DNA of 5,663 bases from Actinomycetota bacterium (GTDB lineage Bacteria; Actinomycetota; Thermoleophilia; UBA2241): assembly GCA_012719015.1 (NCBI GenBank), contig JAAYBE010000309.1, positions 1-5,663 of the forward strand, written 5' to 3'. A program made the translations under genes and the position numbers. Positions 4,732-5,663 of the stretch are shown here, one piece after another; position 1 is the stretch's first letter; each line of letters opens with the position of its first letter. The notes beneath the pieces are model-generated. The model had not been told where the DNA came from and made no database searches. It worked only from the letters and a program-made list of their open reading frames with translations.

Positions 4732-5663
4732 ATGTCCAGGAAGACCCTCGCGATCATCGACGACGACACCGAGCTGCTCGCCGAGCTCTCGCGGACACTG
4801 GCGTCCAGCTTCGACGTCACCGGGAGTCCCGGCGACCCCGCCACCATCGGGCTGCTGCGCGACGACCCGCCGGCGGCGATCGTGATCGACCTCGACCTGG
4901 TCGGTAGCGACCCCTACGAGCTCCTGCGGCTCGTGAGCGGCGACCCCGCCCTGCGCGGCGCCCCCGTGCTGGCCCTGTCGTCGGCGAGCGACTTCGCGAC
5001 GCTCGAGCACGCCTACCGCGCCGGCGCCGCCGAGTACGTCACCAAACCCTTCTCGCCCGACGACCTGCGGGCCATGCTCGAGACCCTGACCAGGGGCAGC
5101 GCCACGCCCGTCAACGGCCGTCTCAAGCTGGGCGACCTGCTGGTCGCCAGCGGCGTCGTCACGAAGGAGCAGGTGAAGGCGGCGCTGGCGCGGCAGAGCA
5201 ACGGCGGCGGCCGCCTCGGCGAGGTCCTGGTGGCCGAGGGCCTCGTGACCGAAGAGGACATCGTCACCGCCGTCGCCGACCAGATGCACATCGGCGTGGC
5301 CGACCTCGTGCACACCACGCCGCAGCCGGCCGCCCTCGGGCTCCTCCCGCGCGACTTCATCGTGCGGCGCCGGGTCATGCCGCTCAGCATCGACGAGGAC
5401 GGCAGCCTGGTGCTCGCCATGACCAACCCGCTCGACATCATCACCGTCGACGAGGTCGTCATGCGCACCAAGAAGCGCGTGGTGTCGGTCATCTGCGGCG
5501 AGTCCGCCTTCGACGAGGCGGTCGGCATCTACTTCAGCTCGCGCGGCAAGCTCAGGGACGCGCGCGAGGAGACCGAGGAACCCCCCGCCGAGACCGGAGA
5601 GATCGACGCCGACATCATCGAGATCGTCGACGGCCTGCTCACCGACGCGGCCAGCATGGACGC
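4732..5663 (+). CDS. Response-regulator receiver fused to c-di-GMP-binding MshEN domain, probably a GspE/PilB-type ATPase; C-terminus beyond window
   Basis: The frame is open to the right edge (310 codons seen). Residues 1-120 form a CheY-like receiver: acidic pair D10/D11, phospho-acceptor D53 (VIDLD), switch Ser at about 83 and K105 in YVTKPF. After a short linker, residues 132-270 form the MshEN domain (T2SSE_N). Two 24-residue motifs, at 132-155 (KLG...G...Q) and 161-184 (RLG...G...Q), are separated by exactly 5 residues, which is the spacing known for c-di-GMP binding in MshE. Then come an acidic linker (276-290) and a segment at 291-310 (DIIEIVDGLL) resembling the start of the GspE/PilB N2 domain, which usually leads to ASDIHIEP. 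The expected whole is a cytoplasmic hexameric motor for type IV pilus or type II secretion, controlled by a histidine kinase and c-di-GMP. The ATPase part, with its Walker motifs, is inferred and not visible. The ATG is fixed by a perfect ribosome site. Receiver and MshEN are confident calls. Confidence 0.88.
   Translation, partial: MSRKTLAIIDDDTELLAELSRTLASSFDVTGSPGDPATIGLLRDDPPAAIVIDLDLVGSDPYELLRLVSGDPALRGAPVLALSSASDFATLEHAYRAGAAEYVTKPFSPDDLRAMLETLTRGSATPVNGRLKLGDLLVASGVVTKEQVKAALARQSNGGGRLGEVLVAEGLVTEEDIVTAVADQMHIGVADLVHTTPQPAALGLLPRDFIVRRRVMPLSIDEDGSLVLAMTNPLDIITVDEVVMRTKKRVVSVICGESAFDEAVGIYFSSRGKLRDAREETEEPPAETGEIDADIIEIVDGLLTDAASMD

Noticed and set aside
4388..4885. 165-codon plus-strand open frame before and over the receiver domain
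   Set aside because: It overlaps the clearly coding receiver in another frame, with low-complexity Arg/Pro/Ser composition and no ribosome site.
1..5663. CRISPR arrays, insertion sequences, tRNA/rRNA genes, prophage or attachment-site features
   Set aside because: No regularly spaced repeats, terminal inverted repeats with transposase, tRNA cloverleaf or integrase signature was seen on either strand.

Overview
The window is very GC-rich (roughly 70% by eye) and densely coding, with strongly GC-biased third codon positions, good Shine-Dalgarno sites and TATAAT-like -10 boxes. This fits a deep-branching high-GC bacterium, perhaps an actinobacterium of the Thermoleophilia type. That placement is a guess, since no rRNA or other lineage marker is present. 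I see no mobile element, CRISPR array, tRNA or rRNA.

Layout. Positions 1-674 (-) hold the N-terminal part of a membrane-bound M48 zinc metallopeptidase that runs off the left edge. Positions 675-973 are a non-coding gap with an AT-rich promoter-like island, a 9-bp direct repeat and three stem-loops. Positions 974-1678 (-) encode a class I glutamine-amidotransferase-fold protein whose nucleophile Cys is Ser and whose triad Glu is replaced by His. Positions 1797-2684 (+) encode a CinA N-terminal-type protein without the C-terminal amidohydrolase domain. It is followed at 2708-2908 (+) by a 66-residue protein with two predicted membrane helices. Positions 2970-4310 (-) encode biotin carboxylase AccC, convergent with that pair and without an adjacent accB. 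Positions 4311-4731 are non-coding, with divergent promoter candidates at the two ends. From 4732 to the right edge (+) runs a response-regulator receiver domain fused to a c-di-GMP-binding MshEN domain and, apparently, the start of a GspE/PilB secretion or pilus ATPase.

The genes do not form one pathway. They are short, mostly independent transcription units: fatty-acid synthesis (accC), CinA-type nucleotide/pterin-fold metabolism, membrane protein quality control (M48) and a pilus/secretion motor. The most interesting items are the receiver-MshEN-ATPase fusion, which would place a motor under both phosphorelay and c-di-GMP control, and the amidotransferase-fold protein with a rewritten active site. 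Both are assembled from known domain families, so their novelty lies in combination and residue changes.
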